Source: Spongilla lacustris (taxonomy: Eukaryota; Porifera; Demospongiae; Spongillida; Spongillidae). From it: 64,000 bases of DNA. Shown one piece after another: positions 1 through 15,100 of the stretch. The stretch is from contig OX442435.1 of NCBI GenBank assembly GCA_949361645.1, positions 4,822,220-4,886,219 of the forward strand. The letters run 5' to 3'. The translations under genes were made by a program, and so were the position numbers. Below the pieces are notes generated by a model, which was not told the DNA's origin, ran no database searches, and was given only the letters and a program-made list of their open reading frames with translations. How positions within the stretch are numbered: the stretch's first letter is position 1; every line of letters begins with the position of its first letter.

Positions 1-48
1 TATTGTGTATTTTATATATTATTCTTCCACTGTATAACTTTTTTTTAG

Positions 49-202
49 CATGTCTTCACTTACTTTGCTTCGAGTTTTGGGATACTGAACTTAATGAACG
101 CTACTTTACAAACAACTTGCAGTGTTTGCTGGTATTATGAATTAACTATTGGAAGCAATCAGTCAACAACATATTTCCTAAATCCACTAATATTTTCATT
201 TG
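49..202 (+). CDS. Receptor exon: Ig-like segment, upstream module
   Basis: Open throughout between a T-rich acceptor ending ttttag (47-48) and a strong donor G|GTAAGT at 203. The 154 nt run from phase 0 to phase 1, matching the start of the next exon over a 75-bp intron. The translation has CSVCWYY and several N-glycosylation-type NxS/T sites, as expected for an extracellular Ig-like fold. The true exon start could be elsewhere because the 5' part of the gene is outside the window. Confidence 0.5.
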
Positions 203-3200
203 GTAAGTGAATGTCAATTGCATAAATAAACAGTATTTTGCTATTAACACGGAACTCATAGGGTATTTATATTTCAGAGGCATACTGTGTGAACAAAACC
301 TACAACATTTCTTCAAATTTTCAGTTCTTCACCATCCCAAGCAACAGTGTGGCCTGCTTTATTTGTTATTTGCCTGGAGGGGCTACCCCTGATACATGGA
401 TTTACAAAGGGTCTATTATAAATCAAACATATTTAGAAGGATCTCTACTTCTTGAAAACACAAGTTTGCTTTTTACTGATTCCATTACTGATTCCATACT
501 TACTTGCATTGATTCGGCAAGTATGAACCTTTTGAAAGCAAATGTTACTCTTAAAGGTAATTTCTAAGTTAATTTTCTCTGCTAATACATTTTGCCAACA
601 ATTTAGATTCAGTACAAATGTCAAGTTCCAGCACAGGAATTATATCAGGTATGTTACAACCTTTCTTTGTAGCAGTGATAATGGCATCAGCCTGGATATA
701 AAAATTAATTGATATTGATATTTTCATATTACTGAAGGAATAACAAATTCATAGCAGAGTAAATACTTTCCAGTTTTTCTTCAGTGCCATCTTTAAACAA
801 TAAGCATATTAGGATGATGCTGTCAAATACAGAAAGGTTTACTGCATTGTAGTTGTGGTTAATTTATGACTGAAAGGGGATTTCAAAGTTTTTGTTTATG
901 TCTCCCTTTTAGATTCTACACATATATCAAGTACCAGTACAGCAATTATATCAAGTAAAAAATTGCACTACTAAATGTTAGAGCAGTGCCGGAATACACT
1001 TAGATATTTCCATGAGTAACAAGCTTGCAGGAATCGTGTACTATCAAATAGAAAAGTGTTCTAAGCATTGTACTTCTGGATAATTAGAAATTAATGCATA
1101 GTTAAGATATAATAATAATTAAGATTAATTAAGTTGTAATTGCACATGTTATAAGTACATATTACACTGAAAGAGGATTTCAAAGTTATATTTTCTTAAA
1201 TTATATACAATTATTATAGTAAGTAAAGCAAGTAAATTATAAAAATTATATAATATTATACGAATAAGTATAATTATAATACTATAATTTAGATTCAGTA
1301 AGTACCAGTACAAGAATCATGGCAGGTCAGTTACCAATTTCTGTGTCTTTCTTCAGTAGTTATTACAAAAATAGTCAGTACATTACAAGATAATTATTTA
1401 TGAAAAAATGGCAAACATTGCACGTACATATATACTGCCCATGGGCAATTCTTTTGCCAATATACCAAATACATGAATAATTATATGGGACAGTTTCCGC
1501 GAAATGTACTATGTTTTATTATATTATAAAATAATCGTGGTATAATGTTTGAATCATAATATCTTCCGAACGGTAAAGGCTATCAGTCGACTTCCTATTT
1601 TCAACAATTCATACAACACCATTGCTTTATGGTAAAATACGTTTCGGTGTCTTACACTTGCTCCATGTCAGCATTGCAACGTTCGATACCTCACCAGGTT
1701 CAAACCCAACATAACTTTCTGTATGAATAATCAAATCGTTTCAAATTCGGTATGTATGCAGAAGAGTCCTATACCTATCGATTTGTTCTGGTCGTTAATT
1801 TTCATGCTATCCGTTACAGAGATACAGTAAACTACGTGCACTTTTTAGATTCGCGCCAATGATATAAACACCGGCTCCCATACTTTGAGCAGAATGCGAT
1901 TTGCACAAATCATTGGCGCGAATCAAGCGGGAAAAAGTGCATGTAGTTTGTTCAACTGTATCTCCGTAACTAATGGATGGTATAATAATTAACGAACAGA
2001 ACAAATCGATAGGTATAGGACCTCTCTAGCTACAAACCGAATTTGAAGTGATTAGATTACTCCTACAGAAGGTAATGTTGTGTTTCAACCTGGTTGTGTA
2101 TCGAACGTTGCAATGCTGGCACGAAGCAAGTGCAAGAAACCAACATGTATTTAGGGCAATGGTGTAGTATGAAGTGTTGAAAATAAGAAGTCGATAGCCT
2201 TTAAGATATAGCGATTCAAACGCTATAACACGATTATTTTATAATGTTATAAATCATAGGACATTTTCGCGGACACTGTCCCATATTATAATACTATAAT
2301 TTCGATTCAGTATAAGTACCAGTACAAGAATTATGGCATAGTTATTACAAAAGTCAAACACTATGCATACCGATTTGCATCCGTTCAACCCACATTTGAT
2401 TTTTGGAGCAGCTTCCTCTCCCCCAACCATCATGCATGTGAACGAACATCTATACAGCTAGGTGAATACACTCCCATCCACGTTCATTACATTAGCTTTG
2501 CTGCACATATAGGAAAGAATGGTTCCAAATGTAATGAACGTGGATGATGGTAAATTTACTGTTAAACATTTCAAAGCCATTTGAAACATACCACTTACTG
2601 TTCTAGATGAAATGATGACAACCTTTGGCGCCCTTAATACAGCTACATTTGCTTCACAAGGTTGGTTAAGTATAGAGAAGCAAGTGAAACATTGTGATCT
2701 AATAATCATTATCAGATACTAATAATACTATCAAATACAGAAGTGTTCTGTGGATTGTAGTTGTGAATAATTAGACATTACTGCATACTTCAGATATAAT
2801 AAAGTTATATTTGTATATGTTAATATTACACTGAAAGCTGATTTCAAATTTATATTTTCTTCTGCCAATATAATATATTATAATTGTAAGTACTTACGTA
2901 ATAATTATATAATGTGTATAATTCTATTATTTAGATTTAGCAAATAACAGTACAAGAATCATAGCAGGTCAGTTACCAATTTTTGTGCTTTCTTCAGTAG
3001 TTAGTCATTACACTACAGGATAATTATTTATGAAGGAATGACAAATATTGCACCTACAAATGTAGTCCCAGGGGTAATCCTGCTGCATGGGACTGACCAA
3101 TTTGCATCCATTCAACCTGTAAAGGTCTTGATGACAACAATGAATACACGAGTCCAACACTACACAATGTTTCTAGTCTGACCTGTCGCTACGTAACCAA

Positions 3201-6066
3201 CGTTCTACATGTCCCCACGCGCATGCGCGTGCATTATATATTACATACACGTAACAAAGTCTACAAACCCAAATTTGATTTTTGGAGCAAGGCACAATAG
3301 TGGGTTTTGCTGTACATATGGCAAAAATGTTCCCAAATGTAATGAATGTGGGTGGGAGTGAATTCACCTGGCTGTAGAGACGTTCACATGTATGTTGGTT
3401 GGAAAGAGGAGGTTCATCAAACATTTGAGCACACTTGCGGGAGGTTGGCATAGGAATCAGTTTTATATAAATTGAGAGTGAGGCAGCACGCAGATGTAAT
3501 GAGGGGCCATCATTGCCAGATCCTTCTGGCCATGTGATAGAGCTACATTAGTGTACTGATGTGCTTTGATGTATAAATCGTATGCTGTGTATACATGTAT
3601 GTAGTAGTTAATCACCATAAAAAAATTAAAGGAAGTGTTTGATACATTGCAGTTCTGGCTAAATAGAGTTTAAAGATTTTTACAGAATAAGACTACTTTA
3701 TTGTTCAAGGTTGATGTCCACAAATTAGATATATTAATTGAAATTAAATTTTATACTATAAAATTTCATCTATATAAAAATCTCGTCCATAGAATCTGTG
3801 TTTATTTCACCAAGCAAAACATACGTTCGCTTAGGTGAGTTTTGATTCATACGTAAAACATTGAAGATAACTTCAGTTACATAATTTCTAAGCACATGTA
3901 CATGTATTCTATGCAACATATTTACATAACGTTTTTTAGTAGATTTGCCTGTTTGTTTGAATTTATCATCACATAAAGAGTCTTGTAAAATAGAATACAT
4001 AATCTGGCAATTTAATGCCGGCTGTTGCATCATGATTATCAAGATGTCCAGCATAATGGCTTTATGATGACCATTCATGCACATGTGCACATAGCTACAT
4101 TGATTGGTACTAAATTTTGTATTTAGTGTCAAACAGTTCAAAGCTATTTGAAACATACCATTTTTTGTTCTAGATGAAATGATGACAACATTTGACCCCC
4201 TTACTAAAGCTACATTTGCTTCACAAGGTTGGTTAAGTAAAGAAAAACAAGTGAACGATTGTGATCTAATAACGATTAACAGGTGTTCAGACTATTATCA
4301 TAGGAACAACTTCTTCAGTGGCATTTATATTTATAGCAGCTGCTCCTGTTGTACTGCTGGCAATTATATGGTAATTTTTGATTCTATCGTAATAGCATAC
4401 ATTTGCTAGCTGCTATGATACATCTCATTTTAATCTAATCTTCCAAATTTTGTGATCCTAACGTTATGAAAGGTCTCACAATGTGTCATGATGGATTTTA
4501 AGTTAACGGTTTCATGCCTACAATCCAATTAACAATTATACGCGTCACGCCGGTAACTAAATTCATTACGAAACTTGTTTGAAATGGAGTGATATACGAG
4601 CGAATAACTTTTGAACGGAGCGTCCTTTTGTAATGTTCTTCACATATTCTTGGAAAGGAATGTTAGTGCTACGATTCTGTGTCCATGAAGTGATTTCATA
4701 CTATAGAAAACAAGCCGTCCGTGCGGGTTGAAAGATAGGTACGTGAAAGAGTAGTTATTTAGCTTTTTTGACGCTTCCTATTCAGGTATTAACCAGTTAT
4801 AAGTACCAGTAGAAAGCCTTCATAGTGTATGAGGTTTCGGCTAAGCTTTAGACGCTTCGTAGTCCATAACAAGTACAGCAGCTTTAATGGTGGGCACACT
4901 TAGAAATAGGGCGTGTCTTGAAACTAATTAGAACTAATTATCGAACGGTACCTGTGGTTAGTTTTAGATAGCAGCGGCGGATCCAGGGTTTAGGGGGAGG
5001 GAGGGGGGGGGGGCACCGGTGGGGGTGTGGCAAGGGGTGGGGTGAAGTAGTAGGCGGGGCCGCCCCGGGGAGGGTGCGGGAGGGGGGCACCCCTCCCGCC
5101 CAGCCAGGGGGTATGGGGGAGCGCTGTAAGCTCCCCCATCGGGGTCTGGGGCGGAGCCCGCAGAAGCCAACGCTTTTTGCGTAGAACCCCCCCCCCCCCC
5201 CCCCCCCCCCCCAAAAGTACGCTAAAACTGCACCAATAACCAGATCGGATCAAGAGCTCAGCCTATATGCAAGTAGCCTATACATGTATGCATGTTCAAT
5301 AGCGCCGATAAACCACCGTGATAATGTTCAAAATACTTGGTCAATATCTATGACATGGTAGTACTACACTCACCGTTCGTTCGTTTAGAAAAGCTCCCCC
5401 ATCGGGGTCTGGGGCGGAGCCCCAGAAGCCAACGCTTTTCGGGTAGAACCCCCCCCCTCCCAAAAGTACGCAGAAAAACTGCACTAAAAAATAGATTGAG
5501 GCTGGGGAGCCACAGATCAAGAGCTCAGCCTATATGCATGTTCAATGCGCCGATAAATCGCCGCGTTAGAAAATGCACTGGAAGCTCCCTCATCGGTCGT
5601 TATATTAAAAAAAAAATCATTTAATCCCTTCTACTGAAAAAGGTTTGATTTGCTTTTTTTAAAAAATTGATTACAAGAATATACATATGTAGGAAACTGA
5701 ATGCACCTTGCTGCAAGCTTTTAGAGACAGCAAAAAGGCAGTCTGACCATTGCAACGTTGTTTTTATCAAATAGCATCACTGCACATTAGCCAAATTTTC
5801 TACTTGGATCTTTAGAGATGCTGGCGCTGTTGTTCATCGTTTCTACGTTTAGGAGATAGAGGGCCTACATGATTCTTTGTCGTTTTGACACTTCAATCCC
5901 TTCAAATCGTGCATATTATTATCAAACTATCGGTAATGAATAATTGATTATCTATATCGGCGCGTATCGCGCACACGCTGTATACGTATGAATCAATAGT
6001 CGTAGGTATAGGCAGAGCTAGCTTGCTGAGCAGCTAATACAGTTTTAAAGGCATACAAAAAAAAAA

Positions 6067-6101
<35 letters not shown>

Positions 6102-9100
6102 GTGCCCCGAGTGCCCCCCCCCCCCCCCCCTGGATCCGCCGCTGGATAGCCAGACGAATGTTGAGTATTTCCAGTCAGCGAAGTTTCCAATCAACGTCCT
6201 ACGAGTCGCAAAACAAAACTGTTGAACAGAGGGGGCAGCTGGTACGCTGTTCCGCGTAATCGGCACGAACCGTATATACAATTTACGGTCTGCCTGTCTG
6301 TTAATGGTTTACTAATGGTTATATGGGAAAAAAAAAAATTTAGTTCATGTAAGCAATACCTAGTCTGCTGAAACTAACCATCAATCAGATAACCAGTCTG
6401 ATAAACACTGCCCTCGCTCAAAATATCTGGTGCACGTAAACACAGCAAGTAAAATATATTTGTTATAGTGTTTCACCAGGTTTGCCATTAGGTTTCTGGG
6501 TCTGCTACTTGTTGCATTCTTCAGGGAGGGGGGGGGGGGGGGGGGGGGGGCAGATGCTGTATGAAAAATGGATTATAACTGTAGGGCATATTTAAATAGT
6601 TGGTATAACCAGTTGGTAAGCAATCAAACTGCCAATATAGACTTAAAGAACTGTTATTTATTGTGCTAGTACATGTATAAAAAATAAGAAAAAAGTCTAT
6701 GTAATTGTAGGCAAAGTAATAGTGCATTAATTGATTTAATGTTTTTAATAATCGATTTTCAAGTCGCTATAAACCTCAAAAATCAATTGCACTTTTTCAT
6801 AGTCGAAATAATCAATTTTGATTTATCTAAATGGTTACACAACATATTATAGTACATTTATCTTAGAGTTGCAAGTAAGTGTATAACTTTTGACCCAGCC
6901 AAGTAACTCAGAACTTAATGGACTATTACTTGTATTTGCAAAGATTTCCATGTCCAGCTATTGCGGACTTGAATAATTGAATACCCGCGTTACGCGTTAA
7001 AAATTAATTGAACGGGAAGTCTATGGAGAAATGTCTTATAACGCGCACCGTTCTTAAACGGAATAAAAATGTTAAGTCTACCAAACGGATTATGATACAG
7101 ATGAAGATACCCCATCTCTTTTGTGTTCTTGTCTCCGTTAAAATCTGTCCACTTCATGTTCCGTACGCAGTGTTGTGTTCACTACATACGTTAGTACATG
7201 GAACATGCAATTGTTATGTTTCTTCAATTTCTTTCCATTCACGCAGACCGAAAGTTCAAGTCTACCAACTGGAATATTAAATGTGAACCACCAAGACATT
7301 TTTAGGCACAAGTAGTATAATTTTGCCCCCTTCGCGGTTTGTTCCAATGGCAATTTTTTGGACCCCACTGTAAAATGTGGGATAAATATATGATGTAATT
7401 CATGCATACGTCACGGTTGCATGGCGGTAAGATGTTAGCTGTCAGTGCATGGAGTCGGATGTCGGAGCGGGACGTACATGCACCAAGTACCATCAGGAGC
7501 AAAAGTAGGGCGTACGAGGCGCGCGTGCGAACATGCACACTCTGGACTATACTAGCTGCGATCAGACCAACATGCATGATAGCTAGCTTCTGTAAAGCGA
7601 TCACGTTGTACAAGCGTACAAATGATGCAGTTCTCGGCTAGCGCTGATTCATAATACTGTCGACTCGTTGAGCCACTAGCTAGCGCTAGGTTTAATTGTG
7701 TCGAGTTAGTACCAGTACGTGACGTGCGCAGTAATTAAAAGCAGATTCGCATCGACATAGCCGGGCGGGTGAGTACTATACTAGTAGGTTACAGATACAT
7801 TCGTGATTGTGGTTGAAGGACTCTACAAATGTGTAATCGCGATCGAAAGGTATAGGTACTACCGGTACAGTACTACCAGTCGACATAGCCAAGATGCGTG
7901 GTGTTTTACAGGCACAACAGGGCATATTATTGCGTATCAACCACTCCTTTTCTAATATCACCGACATAGAGAAGGTGTCTAAAGGTGATGAGCGTGGTTC
8001 GTAAGGAAGACAGTCGAGCTAGCCAGTGGGTGTGGCTTTAGTAACCGTTTTGCGCGCGTAGAGGTCACTTTACAATTACCGTATACCGCTCGAGCTCCAT
8101 CTAGCTAGCTCCGGTCCTAGCCTACCCGGCCGGGTAACTGGCCTAACTAATGACCAAAACCAAATACCGGAGTGTATAATAGTTGCGCTCGTTTTAATTA
8201 CATGTAAAGAAAATAGCCCACGAAGCTAGATGTTAGCATACAACCTCTTCACACCTGACCCCTCCCTACTATCACACCCCTCCCTACACCACACCCCTCC
8301 CTACACCACACCCCTCCCTACACCACACCCCTCCCTACACCACACCCCTCCCTACACCACACCCCTCCCTACCATCACACCCCTCCCTACTATCACACCC
8401 CTCCCGACACCACACCCCTCCCTACCTTCACACCCCACCTACCACCACACCCCTCCCTACCATCACACCCCTCCTTACTATCACACCCCTCCCTACCATC
8501 ACACCCCTCCCTACCATCACACCCCTCCCTACCATCACACCTCTCCCTACTATCACACCCCTCCCAACACCACACCCCTTCCTACCATCACACCCCTCCC
8601 TACTATCACACCCCTCCCAACACCACACCCCTTCCTACCATCACACCCCTCCCTACCATCACACCCCTCCCTACCATCACACCCCTCCCTACCATCACAC
8701 CCCTCCCTACCATCACACCCCTCCCTACCATCACATCCCTCCCTACCAACACACCCCACCTACTATCACACCCCACCTACCACCACACCCCTCCCTACCA
8801 TCACACCCCTCCCTACCATCACACCCCTCCCTACTATCACACCCCTCCCTACCATCACACCCCTCCCTACCATCACATCCCTCCCTACCAACACACCCCA
8901 CCTACTATCACACCCCACCTACCACCACACCCCTCCCTACCATCACATCCCTCCCTACCAACACACCCCTCCCTACTATCACACCCCTCCCTACCATCAC
9001 ACCCCACCTACCATCACACTCCTCCCTACCATCACATCCCTCCCTACCATCACACCCCTCCCTACTATCACACCCCTCCCTACCATCACACCTCTCCCTA

Positions 9101-12100
9101 CCATCACACCCCTCCCTACCATCACACCCTCCCTACTATCACACCCCTCCCTACCATCACACCCCTCCCTACTATCATACCCCTCCCTACTATCACACCC
9201 CTCCCTACTATCACACCCCACCTACCATCACACCCCACCTACCATCACACCCCACCTACCATCACACCCCACCTACCATCACACCCCTCCCTACTATCAT
9301 ACCCCTCCCTACTATCACACCCCTCCCTACTATCACACCCCACCTACCATCACACCCCACCTACCATCACACCCCACCTACCATCACACCCCACCTACTA
9401 TCACACCCCTCCCTACCATCACACCCCTCCCTACTATCACACCCCTCCCTACTATCACACCCCTCCCTACTATCACACCCCACCTACCATCACACCCCTC
9501 CCTACCATCACACCCCTCCCTACTATCATACCCCTCCCTACTATCACACCCCTCCCTACTATCACACCCCTCCCTACTATCACACCCCACCTACCATCAC
9601 ACCCCACCTACCATCACACCCCACCTACCATCACACCCCACCTACTATCACACCCCTCCCTACCATCACACCCCTCCCTACTATCACACCCCTCCCTACT
9701 ATCACACCCCTCCCTACTATCACACCCCACCTACCATCACACCCCACCTACCATCACACTCCTCCCTACTATCACACACCTCCTATTAATGTGTTAACCA
9801 ATAAGTTACATGATAACACGCTTAAGTCATTATGCCCCCCCCCCCCCTTCCCCAACATATCACCCATGCATATACTATTCTAACCCTGTCCCAGAGTAAA
9901 CTTAGGGGGAAAACTTCACTGGAGTCTGGTGATATTTACACAGAAGTCATTTGGCATTTATCTCCCCCCCCCCCTCCCCCAAACATATGACCCATGTATG
10001 CTACATACTGTCCTAATCATGTCCCAGAGTAGGTGGAAACACTTCACTGTCTATTATTTGAGTCAGGTGATAGAAAATTTTAGTTACTCAAAAGTCACTT
10101 ACCCCCCCCCCCCCCCCCCCAAACATATGACCCATGCATACTGCTATGCTACCTAAACATTACATACTGTCCCAATCATGTCCCAGAGTCTATTGTTTGA
10201 GTCAGGTGATAGACATTTTTAGTTACTCAAAAGTCACTTACCCCCCCCCCCCCCCTCCCCAAACATATGACCCATGCATACTGCTATGCTACCTAAACAT
10301 TACATACTGTCCCAATCATGTCCCAGAGTCTATTGTTTGAGTCAGGTGATAGACATTTTTAGTTACTCAAAAGTCACTAACCCCCCCCCCCCCCCCCCCT
10401 CCCCCAAACATATGTACTGCTATGCTACCTAAACATTACATACTGTCCCAATCATGTCCCAGAGTAGGGGAAACACTTCACTGTCTATTGTTTGAGTTAG
10501 ATGATAGAAATGTTTAGTTACTCAAAAGTCACTTACCCCCCCCCCCCCCTCCCCCAAACATATGACCCATGCATACTGCTATGCTACCTAAACATTACAT
10601 ACTGTCCCAATAAAGGCCCAGAGTAGGGGAAACACTTCACTGTCTATTGTTTGAGTTAGGTGATAGAAATGTTTAGTTACTCAAAAGTCACTAACCCCCC
10701 CCCCCCCCCAAACATATGACCCATGCATACTGCTATGCTACCTAAACATTACATACTGTCCCAATCATGTCCCAGAGTAGCTGGGGAAACGCTTCACTGT
10801 CTATTGTTTGAGTTAGGTGATAGACATTTTTAGTTACACAAAAGTCACTTACCCCCCCCCCCCCCCTCTCCCAAACATATGACCCATGCATACTGCTATG
10901 CTACCTAAACATTACATACTGTCCCAATCATGTCCCAGAGTAGCTGGGGAAACACTTCACTGTCTATTGTTTGAGTCAGGTGATAGACATTTTTAGTTAC
11001 TCAAAAGTCACTAACCCCCCCCCCACCCCCCCTCCCCCAAACATATGTACTGCTATGCTACCTAAACATTACATACTGTCCCAATAAAGGCCCAGAGTAG
11101 GGGAAACACTTCACTGTCTATTGTTTGAGTTAGGTGATAGACATTTTTAGCTACACAAAAGTCACTTACCCCCCCCCCCCTCCCCCCTCCCCCAAACATA
11201 TGACCCATGCATACTGCTATGCTACCTAAACATTACATACTGTCCCAATCATGTCCCAGAGTAAACACTTCACTGTCCATTGTTTGAGTCAGGTGATAGA
11301 AATTTTAAGTTACACAAAAGTTATTTGGCATTCCCCTCCCCCTCCCCCAAACACACACACACACACCTACTATACTATATTTATATATACTACCATCACA
11401 CTACTCCCCCCTAACCTACAATGGCATGGGGTGAGTAAGTTGGGTGTGTGCTCAAACACCAGATACTGTCCAGATTGTGACATTCACTGTGCATGGTAAA
11501 AGATTTTTGGGATATACCCTCCCCTTGAAGTTAACATTCACCAGATGAATTTAAGAGTTGTTGTATGTCCCCAGCTAAAGATGTGCCAAGTATTGCACAC
11601 TTGTTAGGGTGCTTTTAAAAAGTTTTCATATTGAATAATATAACCATGTCAAATAAAATCAGTATGTAAATCACAAGAAGGCATAAGAATCCAACTACAT
11701 GTATCAGGATACTGAGTTTCACAATGCACACACTCATGAATATAGCTTCTAATGACAGCAGCATAGGAAAATGTTGGCATATTGGATGGAGGATGATCTG
11801 TTGAATGGGAGGAGAGAGAGAGGATAATACAACACGAACATTGTCAATGGATTGGTTCTCAGTGGCATATGTACCTCTCCATTGTCCCTGCCTCCACCAC
11901 ATTTTGCAGCCTTGCAGGCATACCATAATGTGCAGATGATGAAAAGGTATGAAGGTAGTCAGGGACCATCAAGGTTCTGTATGACCACATTAACGATGAG
12001 TAATATGGAGGACACACATGTATCGGCATGGTACTCTATCTGCTGGCATAGGTAGCTCAAGCAGGCCATTACAGCAAGCTTCTCTTCATATATATGTAGC

Positions 12101-15100
12101 CAAATAAGAACTCTGCATCTTACATCAGATAAGGTACAGCTGCAACACACATACACAACCATATGAATACATAAGTAAACAATAGGAAAGCCCTTCCTCA
12201 CATTTGGGGGGGGGGGGGGGGGGAGGTTGGTGTGTGGAGGGAAGAAGGGTGGTGTGTGTGGAAGGGAGACAGTGTGTGCAGGAGGGGTGGCAGGGAGAAG
12301 AACCATATTTTGAATCAGATAAAAGCGATGTACATAGTACACGCAAGGGCAGCTGTAAATCTAATAAATAACCACATGTATACGTAGGTACACAATATGA
12401 ATATGATATTAACATAACACCAGGTCCATCCTAGCTACATGTACAGTCAGTTAATTTTTGACCAAAATCCCAGGCTACATTATACATGTAGCTGTAAGGT
12501 CAGTTAACAATGTGGGAAAGTGTTAAGATATATGTACCAGCTCAATGTGTGTGCATGTGCATAAGTGTACGTGTGTGCGTGTGCATAAGTGTGTGTGCAA
12601 GCGTGTGTGGACGGATGGTCCATAAATGGGGTTAACTGACGGTACAGACCCCACAACTACATGTAGCTGTAACGTTAAACCATACATGCTGTCTCAGTGG
12701 AAGACCTACATGTAACTAAATGTACCAGGGTACCTTAGAACATTATTTTACATTCTCAATTTAAGGCCATTCTCATAGACCGTTCAGTATGACCATGGAA
12801 GGAGTTCGTTATTATGGAGGACACACATGTATTGGCATGGTACCCTATCTGCTGACATGGTTACATGTAGCTCAAGCAGGCCATTACAGCAGGCTTATGC
12901 TATATGTAGCAAAATAGTTCCTTGTATCAGATAAAGCTACAGCTGCAACACACATACATGTACATGTACACAACCACATGTGTACATAAGCTAGTGAACA
13001 ATAGGAAATCCCTTCCCTCAAGTGTGGGGGGAAGGAGGGGAAGGAAAGGAAGTTGGTGTGTAGGGAAGAAGGGTGGTGTGTGTGTGTGAAAGGGAGACAG
13101 TGTGTGCAGGAGGGGTGGCAGGGAGAAGAACCATACATGCATCCTGAATCAGCAATGTAGCAGCTGTAAAACATAAGTACATACATGTAGGTGCACAATA
13201 TGAATATGATATTAACAGGTCCATCACTCAATTCCCATTCCCTCACTTGCTATATGTCCTGGCTACAGTAAGTTAATCTCTCTAAGTCATTGGCCACAAA
13301 TCCCAGGCTACATTATAGCTGTAAGGTCAGTTAACAATGTGGGAAATAACAGTTAGTGTGCCAAGTGTTAAGATACAAGCTCAATGTGTGTGCATAAGTG
13401 TGTGTGAGTGCATGTGCATGTTGACAAGTGTGTGTGTGGACTGATGGATTAAAGGGGGCCACACAAGTACATGTAGCTATCAAGTTAAAAGCTGTCGAAG
13501 TTCTAAGAACATTATTTTCATTAACCCTGAACACTCCCAACGTACAACCACACACATGGAGTAAATTCAAACCGAAACATTCACTGACCATGCACCACAT
13601 TGCAGTTCATGATAACACTATCAGTTAAACCTGTAAAGTGCATGTGAATGAATAGGCAGGATGCATCACATAACACCACACATGACCTAGTCCCTAACAC
13701 CTGTGTTGGGTTATGGGGAGATAATTTGTAAGACTTCTTTAGATGTTGACCTGACATGTCACTGCCATATATGGTATAAAGCCACTGTTATTAACCCCTG
13801 ACACTCACCCTTAACACACCCACTGGGCTGTTTCTCTCGGCTATGTCGTTTAACCCCTGACACTTTTAACACACCCACAGGGCTGTTTCTCTCGGCTATG
13901 TACTTTAACCCCTGACACTTTTAATACACACACAGGCTGTTCCTTTCGGTTAACCCCTGACACTCTTAACCTGCTCTCCTCCAGGTAGGAGGGAGGGAGG
14001 GAGAGAGGGGGAGGGAAGGAGGGGGAGGGAGGGAGAGAGGGAGGAGGGAGGGAGAGAGGGGGAGGGAAGGAGAGAGGGGGAGGGAAGGAGAGAAGGGGAG
14101 GGAAGGAGAGAGGGGGAGGGAAGGAGGGATGAGGGAAGGAGGGATGAGGGAAGGAGGGGGAGGGAGGGAGGGAGGAGGGAGGGAGAGAGGGAGGAGGGAA
14201 GGAGGGAGGGAGGGAGGGAGGGAGAGAGGGAGGAGGGAGGGAGAGGGGGAGGGAAGGAGGGATGAGGGAAGGAGAGGGAGGGAGGGAGGGGGGGGGTGAA
14301 TGAAGATCCAAACAATATTAACACACATCTAAGCATATCCACAATATGTATATTTATGGTAGCATCACAAACACACACACACAGACAGATGGAGTGTGAA
14401 GGGAGAGAGGGAGGAGGGAAAGAGGGGGAGGGAGGGAGGGAGGAGGGAGGGAGGGAGAGAGGGAGGAGGGAAGGAGGGGGAGGGAGGTAGGAGGGAGGGA
14501 GGGGAGAGAGGGAGGAGGGAGGGAGAAAGGGGGAGGGAAGGAGGGGGAGGGAAAGAGGGATGAGGGGAAGGAGGGGGGAGGGAAGGAGGGGGAGGGAAAG
14601 AGGGATGAGGGAAGGAGGGGGAGGGAGGGAGGAGGGAGGGAGAGAGGGAGGAGGGAAGGAGGGGACGGAGGGAGGAGGGAGGGAGAGAGGGGGGGGGTGA
14701 AGGAAGATCCAAACAATAATTAACACATGTCTAAGCATATCCACAATATGTATATTTAATGGTAGCATCACAAACACACACACACACACACAGATGGAGT
14801 GTGAGGGAGAGGGAGGGAGGAGGGAAGGAGGGGGAGGTAGGAGGGAGGGAGGGAGAGAGGGAGGAGGGAGGGGAGGAGGAGGGAAGGAGGGGGAGGGAAG
14901 GAGGGGGAGGGAAGGAGGGGGAGGGAAGGAGGGGGAGGGAAGGAGGGGGAGGGAAAGAGGGATGAAGGAAGGAGGGAGAGGGAGGGAGGGAGGAGGGAGA
15001 GAGGTAGGAGGGAAGGAGGGAGAGAGGTAGGAGGGAAGGAGGGGTAGGGAGGGGGAGGGAAGGAGGGGGAGGGAAAGAGGGAAGGAGGGGGAGGGAAGGA

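Noticed and set aside
3173..3451. Minus-strand 92-codon open frame in the receptor region
   Set aside because: It overlaps duplicated intron sequence of the + strand receptor gene and has no motif.
4972..6144. 8-bp hAT duplication at this element
   Set aside because: Flanks ttagatag and gatagcca match only as the 5-bp GATAG next to the termini.
8230..9789. 519-codon + strand open frame and several minus-strand frames
   Set aside because: Entirely an 18-bp minisatellite without stops; peptide composition is a direct consequence of the unit.
9830..11350. Possible CRISPR or tRNA-like cluster in the ~155-bp array
   Set aside because: The whole unit including the 'spacer' is repeated; it is a satellite.
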